Shown: piece after piece, positions 27,325 to 36,817 of the stretch
How positions within the stretch are numbered: the first letter of the stretch is position 1
Layout: every line of letters begins with the position of its first letter
Source: Candidatus Harpocratesius repetitus
Lineage (GTDB): Archaea > Asgardarchaeota > Lokiarchaeia > Sigyniarchaeales > Promethearchaeaceae
DNA length: 64,000 nucleotides
Reading direction: 5' to 3'
Assembly (NCBI GenBank): GCA_021498095.1
Contig: JAIZWK010000001.1
Span: 864,448 to 928,447 of the forward strand
The notes under the pieces: model-generated
What the model saw: the letters and a program-made list of their open reading frames with translations, nothing else
What the model was told of the DNA's origin: nothing
The model's database searches: none
Made by a program: the position numbers and the translations under genes

Positions 27325-27975
27325 TCAATTTTCTAGTGAAGAAAAGAAATTGATACCTAATCTTTTAAAAATACGGCGAAACATTTCAGAAAGTGAGGTT
27401 GGGGCAACTTGGAGTCGTTTTGCCAGTAGCGAGAGAGAAATTTTCCGTGGAATCTCAAAATAACCCAAATCTAATGCTGTTTTTAGTACTTGTTCTTGTT
27501 TATACGTCAAAACTGGGTTTGTAATAAATCGACCAATGTGTTTAATCGAATATGGGACGCTGTGTACTTCAAATTCATCGAATAAATGATCAACTTTACT
27601 TCTTTCAGCAATAAGATCAACAAAAATTTGATTTGATTGAACTACAATTGGATATTTCAAGATCAAATTCGTTTTAATAATTGTGAGCAAAAACCATGGA
27701 TCTTCCATTTGGAAATTTAGAAGCAGCCGATCCGTCATTTCATATAACACAGTATATTGGTTTTTTGGGATAATTTGTGCAATTATTTTTCGAAATCGTT
27801 CAAGATTTCTTCCTTTTACTTCTATTAAACTAATTCCCTTGTTCTCTGGGAGTGGCAATAATGATTGAAGATTGAATTGAAATCTTGGAAATTCTTTACT
27901 TAATTTAGAAAGGATTTTTCCTTCAGGGATTTGAAATTTAAATTTGGCATGAACTATATTGTTGTTTATAGCCAT
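27325..27975 (-). CDS. HTH_10 (Bat-type) transcriptional regulator
   Basis: About 216 residues. The C-terminal 55 residues match the HTH_10 domain of bacterio-opsin-activator-like archaeal regulators: LTYKQEQVLKTALDLGYFEI, PRKISLSLLAKRLQVAPTSL, SEMFRRIFKRLG. The N-terminal part is a beta-rich domain of unknown ligand. The ATG at 27975 is preferred over the ATG at 28002 because a TATA-like element overlaps the latter. It is divergent from a CopD-like membrane protein, which may be its target. Confidence 0.87.
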   Translation of the reverse strand: MAINNNIVHAKFKFQIPEGKILSKLSKEFPRFQFNLQSLLPLPENKGISLIEVKGRNLERFRKIIAQIIPKNQYTVLYEMTDRLLLNFQMEDPWFLLTIIKTNLILKYPIVVQSNQIFVDLIAERSKVDHLFDEFEVHSVPYSIKHIGRFITNPVLTYKQEQVLKTALDLGYFEIPRKISLSLLAKRLQVAPTSLSEMFRRIFKRLGINFFSSLEN

Positions 27976-28000
27976 AATAATAGTAAATAGAAAAAACCTC

Positions 28001-28008
28001 ATATATAA
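28001..28008 (-). promoter_or_regulatory. TATA box of the HTH_10 regulator
   Basis: On the minus strand this reads TTATATAT. Its centre is about 27 bases from 27977, so transcription would start two or so bases before the ATG at 27975, a leaderless message. This is why the shorter start was chosen. Confidence 0.5.
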
Positions 28009-28063
28009 GGTTATAGATTTATTACTCCTATCTCATTGATATTGATACCTATTTGTGATTATT

Positions 28064-28564
28064 ATGGCATCTCCTATTATGTTCGGTATAGTTTCCTCTT
28101 TCCATGATCTTTTCTCCGCTGTATGGATTGGAGGATTAATTATTATGGCTTTAATCGTACTTCCACTATTAAAGCAACAAATGATGGCTTCAAAAAAGCA
28201 AGAAAATGGAAGTAAACCCGTTATGGGAAAAGTAAATCCATTAATGGCGTTTCAAAAGCGATTGCAAATTGCGGTATGGATCTCAATGATTGGACTTCTT
28301 ATTACAGGATTATTACTGTCAAGAGCTGCAAAATTAAGTCCAGTTCCTGTTACAAGCACATATTCTACTTTATTATTAATAAAACACGTTATATATGGAG
28401 TTATGATTGCAGTTGGGCTGTTACGAGGACGTTTACTCCAATCATCATTATCTAATTCTAATCCAAAAACTCAAAAACTCGCCTATTTACTTGTTTATAT
28501 AAATTTTGGATTAGGGATTATCACGATTTTCTTAAGTGGAATTTTACCTGTAATCAAATTTTAA
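28064..28564 (+). CDS. CopD-like four-helix membrane protein
   Basis: 166 residues from the ATG at 28064 (a GTG lies three codons upstream). Four hydrophobic segments are seen. The first holds SFHDLFSAVWIGGLIIMALI and the third KHVIYGVMIAVGLL; paired helix His residues of this kind occur in the CopD/DUF2269-like family of heme- or copper-linked membrane proteins. Transport or redox function is only suggested by the family. It is divergent from the HTH_10 regulator with an 88-base gap. Confidence 0.7.
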   Translation: MASPIMFGIVSSFHDLFSAVWIGGLIIMALIVLPLLKQQMMASKKQENGSKPVMGKVNPLMAFQKRLQIAVWISMIGLLITGLLLSRAAKLSPVPVTSTYSTLLLIKHVIYGVMIAVGLLRGRLLQSSLSNSNPKTQKLAYLLVYINFGLGIITIFLSGILPVIKF

Positions 28565-28594
28565 GAAACTATTTAATTTTTTTTTTCTTTTCTT

Positions 28595-29062
28595 TTAGAT
28601 ATCAAATACTATTTTAATATCAGTGCGGGATTCCGTTTCATGAATTTCCAAATAAGAATAGGTGATTGCTTTGACTTCTGTATCCGGTTCATGCTTTTCG
28701 GGATTGAAAATCTCCCCCCAAGCAGTCGCATGTGCACGTAAGTGTCCATTGTCACGTTTTTCTATCGGATCAATTTGAATACGCTTAATGATAACTCCTT
28801 CTGTATCAAACAGGAAAAGAAATTCTGATAAAAAGGCAATGAGCAGAGAACCTTTCGTTTCATCTTCAATATCAATATCAAACTGTTGAAGTGGTTCAAT
28901 CTGGGAAGGATCCATCATGGTTTCCATCAAGCTATATAAACACTGTTCCATCGCCTGAGAAAATGATTGTCCCCAAGCATGCACCCAAACATCGGCAGGA
29001 TGATCTAGAAATTCAAAACCTGCTTCAGTCGAATCGCTGGTAGAAAGAAAAGGTTCACACAT
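28595..29062 (-). CDS. Archease, RtcB activating protein
   Basis: 155 residues. The N-terminal FEFLDHPADVWVHAWG motif with its metal-binding Asp, the central SLLIAFLSEFLFLFDTEG segment and the C-terminal acidic strand (DIKIVFDI) are all typical. Archease speeds guanylylation and turnover of the tRNA ligase RtcB, which is encoded at 46317-47792. It ends 31 bases after the convergent CopD-like gene. Confidence 0.94.
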   Translation of the reverse strand: MCEPFLSTSDSTEAGFEFLDHPADVWVHAWGQSFSQAMEQCLYSLMETMMDPSQIEPLQQFDIDIEDETKGSLLIAFLSEFLFLFDTEGVIIKRIQIDPIEKRDNGHLRAHATAWGEIFNPEKHEPDTEVKAITYSYLEIHETESRTDIKIVFDI

Positions 29063-29253
29063 TATTAATTTATAATAGATTTAGATGATGAAAAAACTTA
29101 ATCATTTGATCATTTACATATGATAATTTTTTACTGATCAAGTTTGATCAAAAATTTTTTTGCTGTTGATAAGTTTCTAATAAGAATTAATCACAATTTT
29201 ATGCAGATTAAGAATTCGCATGATTTTTTTGGGGATGACACCTTCTTTATCCT

Positions 29254-30054
29254 ATGAAAAATCGAAAAGTGTTTGTGCTTAATCCTTCCCACTCCAGACG
29301 ATTAATTGCGAAAAGTATTATACATTTGCCCCAAATTCAGCAAGCTTTGACTGAAGGAAGGATTTATATCAGTAGGGGATCAACTAATGCATACGTGCTT
29401 GAAGAATTGCTTAATTTCCTAACAATTTCTCGTGAATTTAATAAAGGTGATTTTGTTGCAGGACAAATTATTCCTGGTGGTTCTGGACATTTCGCAAAAT
29501 GGTGGGTAAATAAAGGAAACCGAATAGATGAAGTTCTATTCGTAAAAGGTAAACCCATTGAATTTGAAGATCGAGTTAAGGAAATCCGTAAATTCACTCA
29601 AGGAGATATTTTTATTAAAGGCGCAAATGCTTTAGATCTACATGGAATTCCTGCAGTATTAGCAGGTGGTAAAGATGGTGGAACTATCGGTACTTTACAA
29701 GGCATTATTCAAGCAAAGGGAATAGAACTTATCTGTCCTATTGGTTTAGAAAAATTGGTTTTTCATAACGTTAACGAAACTCAATTACTGATGGGTACTG
29801 AAAACATGGATAAACCAGCCGAAGGTATTCCATGTGGATTAATTCCGATGCCGTTTGCTACCGTCATCACTGAAATCGAAGCGTTGGAAACCATTTTTGA
29901 ATGTGAAGTTTATCATGTCGCTTCTGGTGGTGTTGGTGGGGCAGAAGGCAGTATAAGCTTGTTGGTAGATGCTTATGATGATGCTGAAATGAAAAGAATA
30001 AATAGCTTTATGGAAGAAATTGCCCGCGAATCTCAATATCAACCAAACCTATAA
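29254..30054 (+). CDS. Conserved alpha/beta protein of unknown function
   Basis: 266 residues with a clear alternating alpha/beta pattern and several Gly-rich loops: ISRGSTNAYVLEELL, GQIIPGGSGHFAKWW, FIKGANALDLHGIPAVLAGG, GTIGTLQGII and ASGGVGGAEGSISLLV. The density of conserved-looking Gly, Asp and Ser suggests a nucleotide- or sugar-phosphate-binding enzyme. I do not recognise a named family. No signal peptide or membrane segment. It stands alone, with an AT-rich gap and tRNA-Ser downstream. Confidence 0.8.
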   Translation: MKNRKVFVLNPSHSRRLIAKSIIHLPQIQQALTEGRIYISRGSTNAYVLEELLNFLTISREFNKGDFVAGQIIPGGSGHFAKWWVNKGNRIDEVLFVKGKPIEFEDRVKEIRKFTQGDIFIKGANALDLHGIPAVLAGGKDGGTIGTLQGIIQAKGIELICPIGLEKLVFHNVNETQLLMGTENMDKPAEGIPCGLIPMPFATVITEIEALETIFECEVYHVASGGVGGAEGSISLLVDAYDDAEMKRINSFMEEIARESQYQPNL

Positions 30055-30441
30055 TTTGCAAACCAAAAATGACGAGCTTTTGCTTTAAGATTTGAGAAAT
30101 CAAAAAACCAATCAATTTCTTTTGTTGATTGAGCATTTGTTAAATTATCTTTGGAAGGAATCGACATTTCAATCTATATTATCTTTTTCATCTGTATTAC
30201 TATATTATCCAGTTGAATCTTATGGAATGATATGGGAACAAATGGAAGAATAGGATTTTTTAGATACTTGATTAATGAATGAATTTGAATGAATAAAATA
30301 TAGAAATACGTTGAAAATGATTTTCATACTCTTTTAAAAATAGTTTTACATCAAATAATATTAAATTACAAGATTGAACATACCTTAGATTATAATAAAA
30401 CGATAATTTGGGCGAAAATATTCAAGAAAAAATGAAATTGG
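30055..30441. other. AT-rich gap before tRNA-Ser
   Basis: About 390 bases without a convincing open frame, RNA gene or repeat. Short hairpin potential exists around GAAATCAAAAAACCAATCAA, but nothing I would name. Confidence 0.5.
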
Positions 30442-30549
30442 CGCACGCGATGGTATTCGAAACCATGAAGGCGGATGCCTACTGGATCTCAAGTCCAGCG
30501 CCGTTTTGGTGGAAAGTATGTGTTTCCTCGACCACTTGGCTACGCGTGC
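30442..30549 (-). tRNA. tRNA-Ser (anticodon UGA) with an intron in the D loop
   Basis: 108 bases. Acceptor stem GCACGCG/CGCGTGC, D stem GCC/GGC, anticodon stem CTGGA/TCCAG around CTTGAGA (anticodon UGA), long variable arm AGGC/GCCT, T arm ATGGT-TTCGAAT-ACCAT. The D loop is too long by about 24 bases. The extra segment forms a bulge-helix-bulge: helix TGGT/ACCA flanked by 3-base bulges CGA and AAA, and an inner GGAAA/TTTCC hairpin. Removal restores a normal D loop. Splicing would use the tRNA endonuclease and the RtcB encoded in this window. Confidence 0.92.
30505..30528 (-). other. Predicted 24-base non-canonical intron of tRNA-Ser
   Basis: The boundaries follow from cutting each 3-base bulge after its second base (CG|A and AA|A). 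Slippage of one or two bases is possible. The site lies in the D loop, not at the canonical 37/38 position. Confidence 0.7.
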
Positions 30550-30667
30550 TCGAAAATTTTGAAAAAATTATAAATCCTTAAAGTAAACTGCAAATTAATA
30601 AATATTGTACTTCTAAAAAATTTTTCGTATTTTTTAAAAATAAAAAAGAGGAGTCTTGATTGAAACA

Positions 30668-33600
30668 TTACTTAAAAAAGGAAACTATTGATTTTTGTTT
30701 TACTCGTGGATTATCGGTTAAATCTTTCACATTTCGTTCAATTAACTTCCATCTTTGCTCCGTATAATCACCTAATGCAAAATCTGTAATGAATGATTGA
30801 GCTTTGGAGAGATACTTAGTGATTCCTCCCGGATGAACCGTCATTAACAAATCATTGCCACATTTGGCACAACGACCAATAAGAGGAATACGTCGATATT
30901 TACTTCCACATTTTGGGCAGCGAAATCCTTGAGTGGAAAAAGCACGTAAATTTCCAAGGATATCAGGTGCAAAATGGGATGATATAACTTTACGAGCAAC
31001 ATCTTGTACTTGAACGGCTTGAATTGTTTTAGCCAAGTAAAGTTGCGAGTCAATTTTTTCTTCCATTGTTTCAAATACGGAGTACATGGATTTTCGGGGA
31101 CCGAGGTTTATTGATTGAGTTGGGTGTGTGAACATGCTGCCTTCAAATTGAGCTTCTGTGCCAAGATAATCTGCAAACAGTTTCATGTATTTCAATTTTG
31201 GTTTACAATAGGTTTGAGCATCAAGATAGAATTGAAGGGGATAACGTGCCATGTAATCAACATTATGACTTTCTCCATCAACTTCTCTTGGATCCAATAG
31301 CAATGAAATAACCAATGGAGCATCCATTTTTCCACCTAAAGAAGATGGGAGATAATAAAGCGAGAAATTAAGGAGACATTCGAGTAAAAGCATAATACCA
31401 TCTTCATCACCGTCACAATTGCGCCGTTTTGCTGCATGCCAATAAGGATGTGCATATCCTGATTCAGCATGTGTGAATCCTATCAAGCGGCCAATGATAC
31501 CAGCCGAAGTGTGCGGGGCCAGACCCACCATGTAGTGTCCGACCAAATCATATTTAGTTTGAACCTTATAAAAGCGCGGTTGATGATATAAGTATTCTAA
31601 TTCATCATCAACAAAATTAGCGACATTGACGAAATAATCCCCTAAATGATGAGTGAGCAGAACATCTTGAACCTTTATCTCGATAATCTGATTTTCATCT
31701 GTAATTGGATTTCCGTATATATCAACATCATATCCTAATTCAAGTATTTTTGCAACTGGTGTATCAATTTCTCTACAAGTAAAATGGGTAAGTGGAATAT
31801 CAGTAGCATCTGCCCGAATTGTACCATCTTTATATACATAAACATTGTTGATGGCGCGCAGTATACCTTTCTCGATAGGTTCAGGTATTTTATATTCTGA
31901 AGACATTCCCTTGACACCTTTAACAGTAGGGATGGTTTTAGGTATTTTTGCTGCAGCCATTTCAAAATACTTTTTCAAGGAAAAGGTTTTTGTAGAAGTT
32001 GATGCCAGATGACTTCCACAAGTTTGACATTCAGCGATAGAAATATCATACATTTTATTGCATCGTGGGCAAATTTTTTGCAGTACTGTTGGCACTTGAC
32101 ATTTTGGGCATAAGTTAAAAAAAGTGATAGAATGGCATTGGGGGCAAATTTTTTGGCAGATGTCAACTTCAATTTTAGGGGCTCCAATGGCATTTTGAAA
32201 GCTGCGTTGAAGTTTCGAATCATGTCCGATTGGAAATAGAGAATGGACCGGTGGTTTCATCTTTCGTTCTTTAGCTTTTTCTGGTCGTCCCATTCGGCTA
32301 CCCATGTAGTATGGCGCTTTATCAGGAACTTTTAAAGTAGTTAAATGGGAGAAGAGTTCTAGTGCAGTTAGTGAACGAGAAAGCTGCGTAAACTTGGGGA
32401 TATTAGAAAGCTTGGAGTATTTATCCTTTTCTGAGATATTACTTGATTTACCAAACCCAAAGATTTCGTAGAAGATGAATGCACGATTTGGATCAATCCA
32501 AATGCCTTGTGGATGAACTTTGTGCACTACAAACGCATGTTCTAATGCATTTTTTACCTCTGGAATGTTGGGAATATGTAACCCATTTTCAAGGATCTTT
32601 TCTAAATTATCATAAGAAATTTCAGATAATGGTTGATTTTTATTTTCTTTCAAAAGATTAATTAAACTCATTCTTAATGCTTCATGAATTTGCAGTAATT
32701 CGGTACCGTTTACATTTCCCCAATGATCCAAGTATCGAGGATGGATTCCAACTTGATATTGTGCTGCAAATTCAACGGCTTGCCGTCCAGTGGGGATTTT
32801 AGAGAACGGATCTTTGATAAATTTGAGAAAATCTGTCGCAGAAACATCTTTTATACCAGTTTTTTTTGCTTTCGTTGATAATAGATCAAATTTAGCTTTT
32901 GCGTTTTCTTCTAATTCAACCGCCCACCATTCTTCTACGTAGCCAGATGGCAAAACAATATGGTTATTTTCTACAAATTCACCATATCCAAAAAGCATAT
33001 CTCCTAAAAAGAGTATTTTTGCCGCAAGGTGTTCTTTTTGAATTTTAGCTGCTTCACGTGGGTCCCAAAGTTGTTTTACTTCACCATCTTTCATTAATAC
33101 AATAGGAGGTTCGATTGAAGTAACAGGCATAGTTGACCCACTTTTTCCTGGTCGTTCTATTCGGATTTGTGTTCCGATTGCCATAAACTGATCGAGTAAG
33201 ATCATTTGAGAAGGATGAGTTCCGCAAGCAGCTAATCCTGTATTACGGGAACGACCATACCTAATACGATGACCACCTATTTGAGAGGGATATGCAAAAA
33301 CTGGTCTTCCTGCTATAATGTCAGCAATATATTTATTTAATGGTGGATTCTTTTTTGCTAATTCTTGCCGTCGTTTAATCACTGGCGTTATTTCATCTAA
33401 ATCTTGATTTGAATTTTGTTTAGATGTACTAATTTCTTCTTCGTCACGCTGCTTTTTGCCTTTGTAGGTATCGCCACCGTAATCTTTTGCCTTGTCTTTT
33501 CCATCATCTTCAATTTTCGCTTTATTGTCCGCATGTGCTAATTTTTTTAGTTTTAAAAGCCATTCCCAACCTGGAATTTTACGTTTATCGATAATTCGCA

Positions 33601-34384
33601 AAATTTTCTTGGATTTGAGCAATACTCCATCATTTAAAACTAAGCAGGGACCTCCACGTACAAAATTTGTCTCAATTCGTGGTAAGTTCCGATGGGCAGA
33701 AACTTCACGTTGTTCGGTTGGATCACCATTAAGTTCAACAGTCAGGTGTTTCACTGCAAAAGCCAATTCTTCATTGGTGGAAGGATACTGCAAATTCATA
33801 ATACGGTCATATAATTTGACTTCTTCCACAAACCGACCGACTTCATCATCTGTTGCAACCCATTTGGCAATTCCCATTTTTTGTCGCACATGTTCAGCAC
33901 ATAAAACCGCGAATGCCTGTACTGTTCCACCTGCAGCGCGGATTGGTCCTGCAAAGTAAAGCGATAAATAAGGTTCTCCTCCAATTTTATTATCTCGTAT
34001 AACAACTTTGGCAATTCCCTCTAAAGGAGCGGAGACAACACCTTCAGTTTTTATGGCTAAAGCAAGACGGATGGAACGATCTACTTTTTCTTCTTGAGAA
34101 AAATCACCTAATTTTCCGTCGATAAGCCAATCCATAGAGCGAAAACAAAGTTCGTCTTGATCTGCGCCTTCTTCTTTCCATTGTCGGAGGAGATCGGCAA
34201 TTCCTGGCGGGCCAACTAATTTTTCTACCCGACCTGCCATATCTCGAGCGCGTGGTGATTCTACTTTAGGAACAGGATCCACTCCAATTTTACGGGCTTC
34301 TTGTGCTACCTGATATATTTTTTCAACATCACGCTCAATTTGGTCAAAATATTTACGGTATTTATCACTCATTACGACAGGCAT
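30668..34384 (-). CDS. polC: DNA polymerase D large subunit DP2
   Basis: About 1238 residues, full length and without an intein. The N-terminal DP2 domain (ARDMAGRVEKLVGPPGIADL), the catalytic two-barrel core with the Asp cluster in RRNCDGDEDGIMLLLE, a middle zinc cluster of repeated CxxC pairs (about 750-825) and a C-terminal zinc ribbon (CPKCGSKYRR to CAKCGNDLL) are seen. The last residues QKSIVSFF form a PCNA-interacting PIP box. PolD is the replicative polymerase of most archaea. The gene is divergent from that of its small subunit. The ATG at 34384 was chosen over an upstream TTG; ATG at 34372 is also possible. Confidence 0.97.
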   Translation of the reverse strand: MPVVMSDKYRKYFDQIERDVEKIYQVAQEARKIGVDPVPKVESPRARDMAGRVEKLVGPPGIADLLRQWKEEGADQDELCFRSMDWLIDGKLGDFSQEEKVDRSIRLALAIKTEGVVSAPLEGIAKVVIRDNKIGGEPYLSLYFAGPIRAAGGTVQAFAVLCAEHVRQKMGIAKWVATDDEVGRFVEEVKLYDRIMNLQYPSTNEELAFAVKHLTVELNGDPTEQREVSAHRNLPRIETNFVRGGPCLVLNDGVLLKSKKILRIIDKRKIPGWEWLLKLKKLAHADNKAKIEDDGKDKAKDYGGDTYKGKKQRDEEEISTSKQNSNQDLDEITPVIKRRQELAKKNPPLNKYIADIIAGRPVFAYPSQIGGHRIRYGRSRNTGLAACGTHPSQMILLDQFMAIGTQIRIERPGKSGSTMPVTSIEPPIVLMKDGEVKQLWDPREAAKIQKEHLAAKILFLGDMLFGYGEFVENNHIVLPSGYVEEWWAVELEENAKAKFDLLSTKAKKTGIKDVSATDFLKFIKDPFSKIPTGRQAVEFAAQYQVGIHPRYLDHWGNVNGTELLQIHEALRMSLINLLKENKNQPLSEISYDNLEKILENGLHIPNIPEVKNALEHAFVVHKVHPQGIWIDPNRAFIFYEIFGFGKSSNISEKDKYSKLSNIPKFTQLSRSLTALELFSHLTTLKVPDKAPYYMGSRMGRPEKAKERKMKPPVHSLFPIGHDSKLQRSFQNAIGAPKIEVDICQKICPQCHSITFFNLCPKCQVPTVLQKICPRCNKMYDISIAECQTCGSHLASTSTKTFSLKKYFEMAAAKIPKTIPTVKGVKGMSSEYKIPEPIEKGILRAINNVYVYKDGTIRADATDIPLTHFTCREIDTPVAKILELGYDVDIYGNPITDENQIIEIKVQDVLLTHHLGDYFVNVANFVDDELEYLYHQPRFYKVQTKYDLVGHYMVGLAPHTSAGIIGRLIGFTHAESGYAHPYWHAAKRRNCDGDEDGIMLLLECLLNFSLYYLPSSLGGKMDAPLVISLLLDPREVDGESHNVDYMARYPLQFYLDAQTYCKPKLKYMKLFADYLGTEAQFEGSMFTHPTQSINLGPRKSMYSVFETMEEKIDSQLYLAKTIQAVQVQDVARKVISSHFAPDILGNLRAFSTQGFRCPKCGSKYRRIPLIGRCAKCGNDLLMTVHPGGITKYLSKAQSFITDFALGDYTEQRWKLIERNVKDLTDNPRVKQKSIVSFFK

Positions 34385-34746
34385 GGTTATCAAATCGGAA
34401 AATTATTTTTACAGATGCAAAATATCAGCGTTATTATACCAATAAATAAGCACCCGTATGATTTATGTAGTATTAATGAATGGTTAATATCAGCATAAAA
34501 AAGGAATCACGGTGAATATTAACTAAAGTAGTAAAGATCTATGTAGTTGATAAGTTTATATTAATAAGCGATTACTTTTTTTTAATTAAGTAATTAATCT
34601 TTTTTTTTAACAAAAAATCTACCGTGTATGTGGAATACAGTGATTTGTAACCTAAAAAATCCAAAGAGTGCTTAATTTATTAAAAATGAATATGTCTGAA
34701 TAATTGAAAGGATATTTTAAGCACCTTAAAATATAGGGGAAATAAA
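34385..34746. other. Divergent promoter region between PolD subunits
   Basis: About 360 AT-rich bases separate the starts of DP2 and DP1. It must hold both promoters. I see no origin-recognition-box-like repeats, no RNA gene and no strong palindrome. A Shine-Dalgarno-like AGGGGAA precedes the DP1 start. Confidence 0.5.
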
Positions 34747-36810
34747 ATGACACTATCAGAACAACCAAATGAACTTCCATTAATGCATCTATTAAATGTG
34801 TTTTTACATTCTGGAGTGAATATTGATCCTCAAGCATTATGGTTTTTTGTCCAAATGGGTGTTTCTGATAAAGAAATTGAAGAATTTTTATCAAAGATCG
34901 CTTTCTTGCCTAATTTTAATTCTTATTTATCTGAGGATGTTCTTCAAACTGAATGGAAGAAATTTAAAGGAATTATAGATACTAACATTTCTGGAAATGC
35001 GAATAAAAATATAGAACAGAGTATTATCAAAACAAATATTAATACAAAACCAGATAATGGGATTATTGGAAAGGAAATTGAAGAAGGAAAGAAAAAGAAA
35101 AAAAAGAATCAAAATAACCTTTCACTTAATGATAATTCTTCTTTAGAAATTGACCCAGAATTTGATTTTGATATTTCAGAAATGGATGATATTATTGGGG
35201 AGGCTTTTTCTTCAATTGAAGTTTCATTTGATAATAATAAAGAAAAACCTGCGAAACAAGCTATATTAGCGCCTAATCCTAAAGTTCCGGTTGAAGAAAA
35301 TCCTATTTTACACCCTCCTAAGAATAATACTAGTAAACCTAAAGAAATTTCAGAATCAACTTTCTCACTAAAAAACAACATGATTTCGATAAAAAATAAT
35401 CAAGAAAATACTTCAGAATCGTCAATTTCACCAAAAATTTCTTCAAATGATCTTGAACTGCAAAAAATACGGAATCAAAAGCGTAAAGAATGGGAAACTC
35501 TGGAATTCCGATCAGGAACTTCTAATTTTAAGCCAATAGCTGCAGAATATGATGCAGATGTGAAGATTTTGAAAGATCCAACTGGAAAATTACATACAGA
35601 AGGAAAAATTGCTGAATTTCTTAGTGTACAGAGGGATAAATTTGAAAAGCTTTCTCAAATTCTCCAACGTCGACCAGAATCAAGTGGGCTTCTACCGATT
35701 AATATGATTAATCGCTTGGAAAATTCAACAGAGGTAAAATTTATTGGAATGGTTATCGATAAGAGGCAAACAAGTTCTCGAAATTATCTGATTGAAATGG
35801 AGGATACGACTGGACATTGTATGACTTTGGTTCAACAAAAACATTCTGAGGTTTATCAGTTAGTTGATTATCTTTTACCTGATCATGTGGTTATTATCGA
35901 TGGTTACCTAAGCGTAAATGAAAAAACAAACTCTCGTATTATTTTAGTTAACGATATTATTTTTCCAGATTCTCCCAACTCCCATAAAGTGCAGTTTCCT
36001 GAAGAAGATATTGCAATGTGCTTGATATCAGATACTCATTTTGGTAGTGTAGAGTGGTTAGAAAAAATATGGTTTCGATTTGTGGATTATTTAAATTGTA
36101 GAGTAGGAAATGATCGTCAAAGAACACAAGCAGGAAAAATTAAATATTTATGCATTGCAGGAGATATTGTTGATGGAATTGGAGTTTACCCCAACCAAGA
36201 AAAACATCTACTAATTAAAGATATTTATAAACAATATGAAGCGTGTGCCGAGTATTTAGCTGAAATACCTGAGTATATTGAAATAATTTTAACACCAGGA
36301 GATCATGATGCTGTTCGGAAAGCTGTGCCCGCACCGGCTCTGTCTAAAGATTTTGCTAAACCATTGTATGATAGAGGGTATAAACTTTTAGGAAATCCTG
36401 CTATGGTAAGTTTACACGGAATAAAAACCCAGCTCTTTCATGGCACTTCATTGATTGATTTGAATATGGCTATTCCGGGAATGACAAATGAAGATCCATA
36501 CAAAACTATGAAAGAATATATCCGAGCGCGCGATCTTGTTCCTACTTATGGGAAAAAGACTGAAATTGCACCTGTAGAAAAAAATTGGTTTGTATTAGAT
36601 GAATTACCTGATATTCTACATACAGGACATCTTCACAAAAACGGATTTGGTAAATATCACGGTATTTTATTAGTAAACTCTGGCTGTTTTCAAGATCAAA
36701 CAGAATTTATGGATAGTCTTGGAATTATCCCGGATTATGGTAAACCTACAGTAATTAATATGAAAAATAAGTTACAAGCCAAGGTTATTGATTTGGTTGG
36801 TAGTAGGTGA
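34747..36810 (+). CDS. polB: DNA polymerase D small subunit DP1 (3'-5' exonuclease)
   Basis: 687 residues. An N-terminal helical domain and a long low-complexity linker (about 85-240, with poly-Lys and Asn-rich stretches) precede an OB fold and the Mre11-like phosphodiesterase. Metal motifs are intact: ISDTHFGS, AGDIVDGIG, LTPGDHDAVRKAVPAP, LFHGTS and TGHLHKNG. DP1 provides proofreading for DP2, whose gene is divergent. The next gene starts 8 bases after its stop. Confidence 0.96.
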   Translation: MTLSEQPNELPLMHLLNVFLHSGVNIDPQALWFFVQMGVSDKEIEEFLSKIAFLPNFNSYLSEDVLQTEWKKFKGIIDTNISGNANKNIEQSIIKTNINTKPDNGIIGKEIEEGKKKKKKNQNNLSLNDNSSLEIDPEFDFDISEMDDIIGEAFSSIEVSFDNNKEKPAKQAILAPNPKVPVEENPILHPPKNNTSKPKEISESTFSLKNNMISIKNNQENTSESSISPKISSNDLELQKIRNQKRKEWETLEFRSGTSNFKPIAAEYDADVKILKDPTGKLHTEGKIAEFLSVQRDKFEKLSQILQRRPESSGLLPINMINRLENSTEVKFIGMVIDKRQTSSRNYLIEMEDTTGHCMTLVQQKHSEVYQLVDYLLPDHVVIIDGYLSVNEKTNSRIILVNDIIFPDSPNSHKVQFPEEDIAMCLISDTHFGSVEWLEKIWFRFVDYLNCRVGNDRQRTQAGKIKYLCIAGDIVDGIGVYPNQEKHLLIKDIYKQYEACAEYLAEIPEYIEIILTPGDHDAVRKAVPAPALSKDFAKPLYDRGYKLLGNPAMVSLHGIKTQLFHGTSLIDLNMAIPGMTNEDPYKTMKEYIRARDLVPTYGKKTEIAPVEKNWFVLDELPDILHTGHLHKNGFGKYHGILLVNSGCFQDQTEFMDSLGIIPDYGKPTVINMKNKLQAKVIDLVGSR

Positions 36811-36817
36811 AATAAAA

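Noticed and set aside
30668..34384. Intein in DNA polymerase D large subunit or RtcB
   Set aside because: Both proteins are of normal uninterrupted length with continuous motifs.
34385..34746. Replication origin between the PolD genes
   Set aside because: No paired origin-recognition-box-like repeats or strongly AT-skewed unwinding element could be told apart from the general AT richness.
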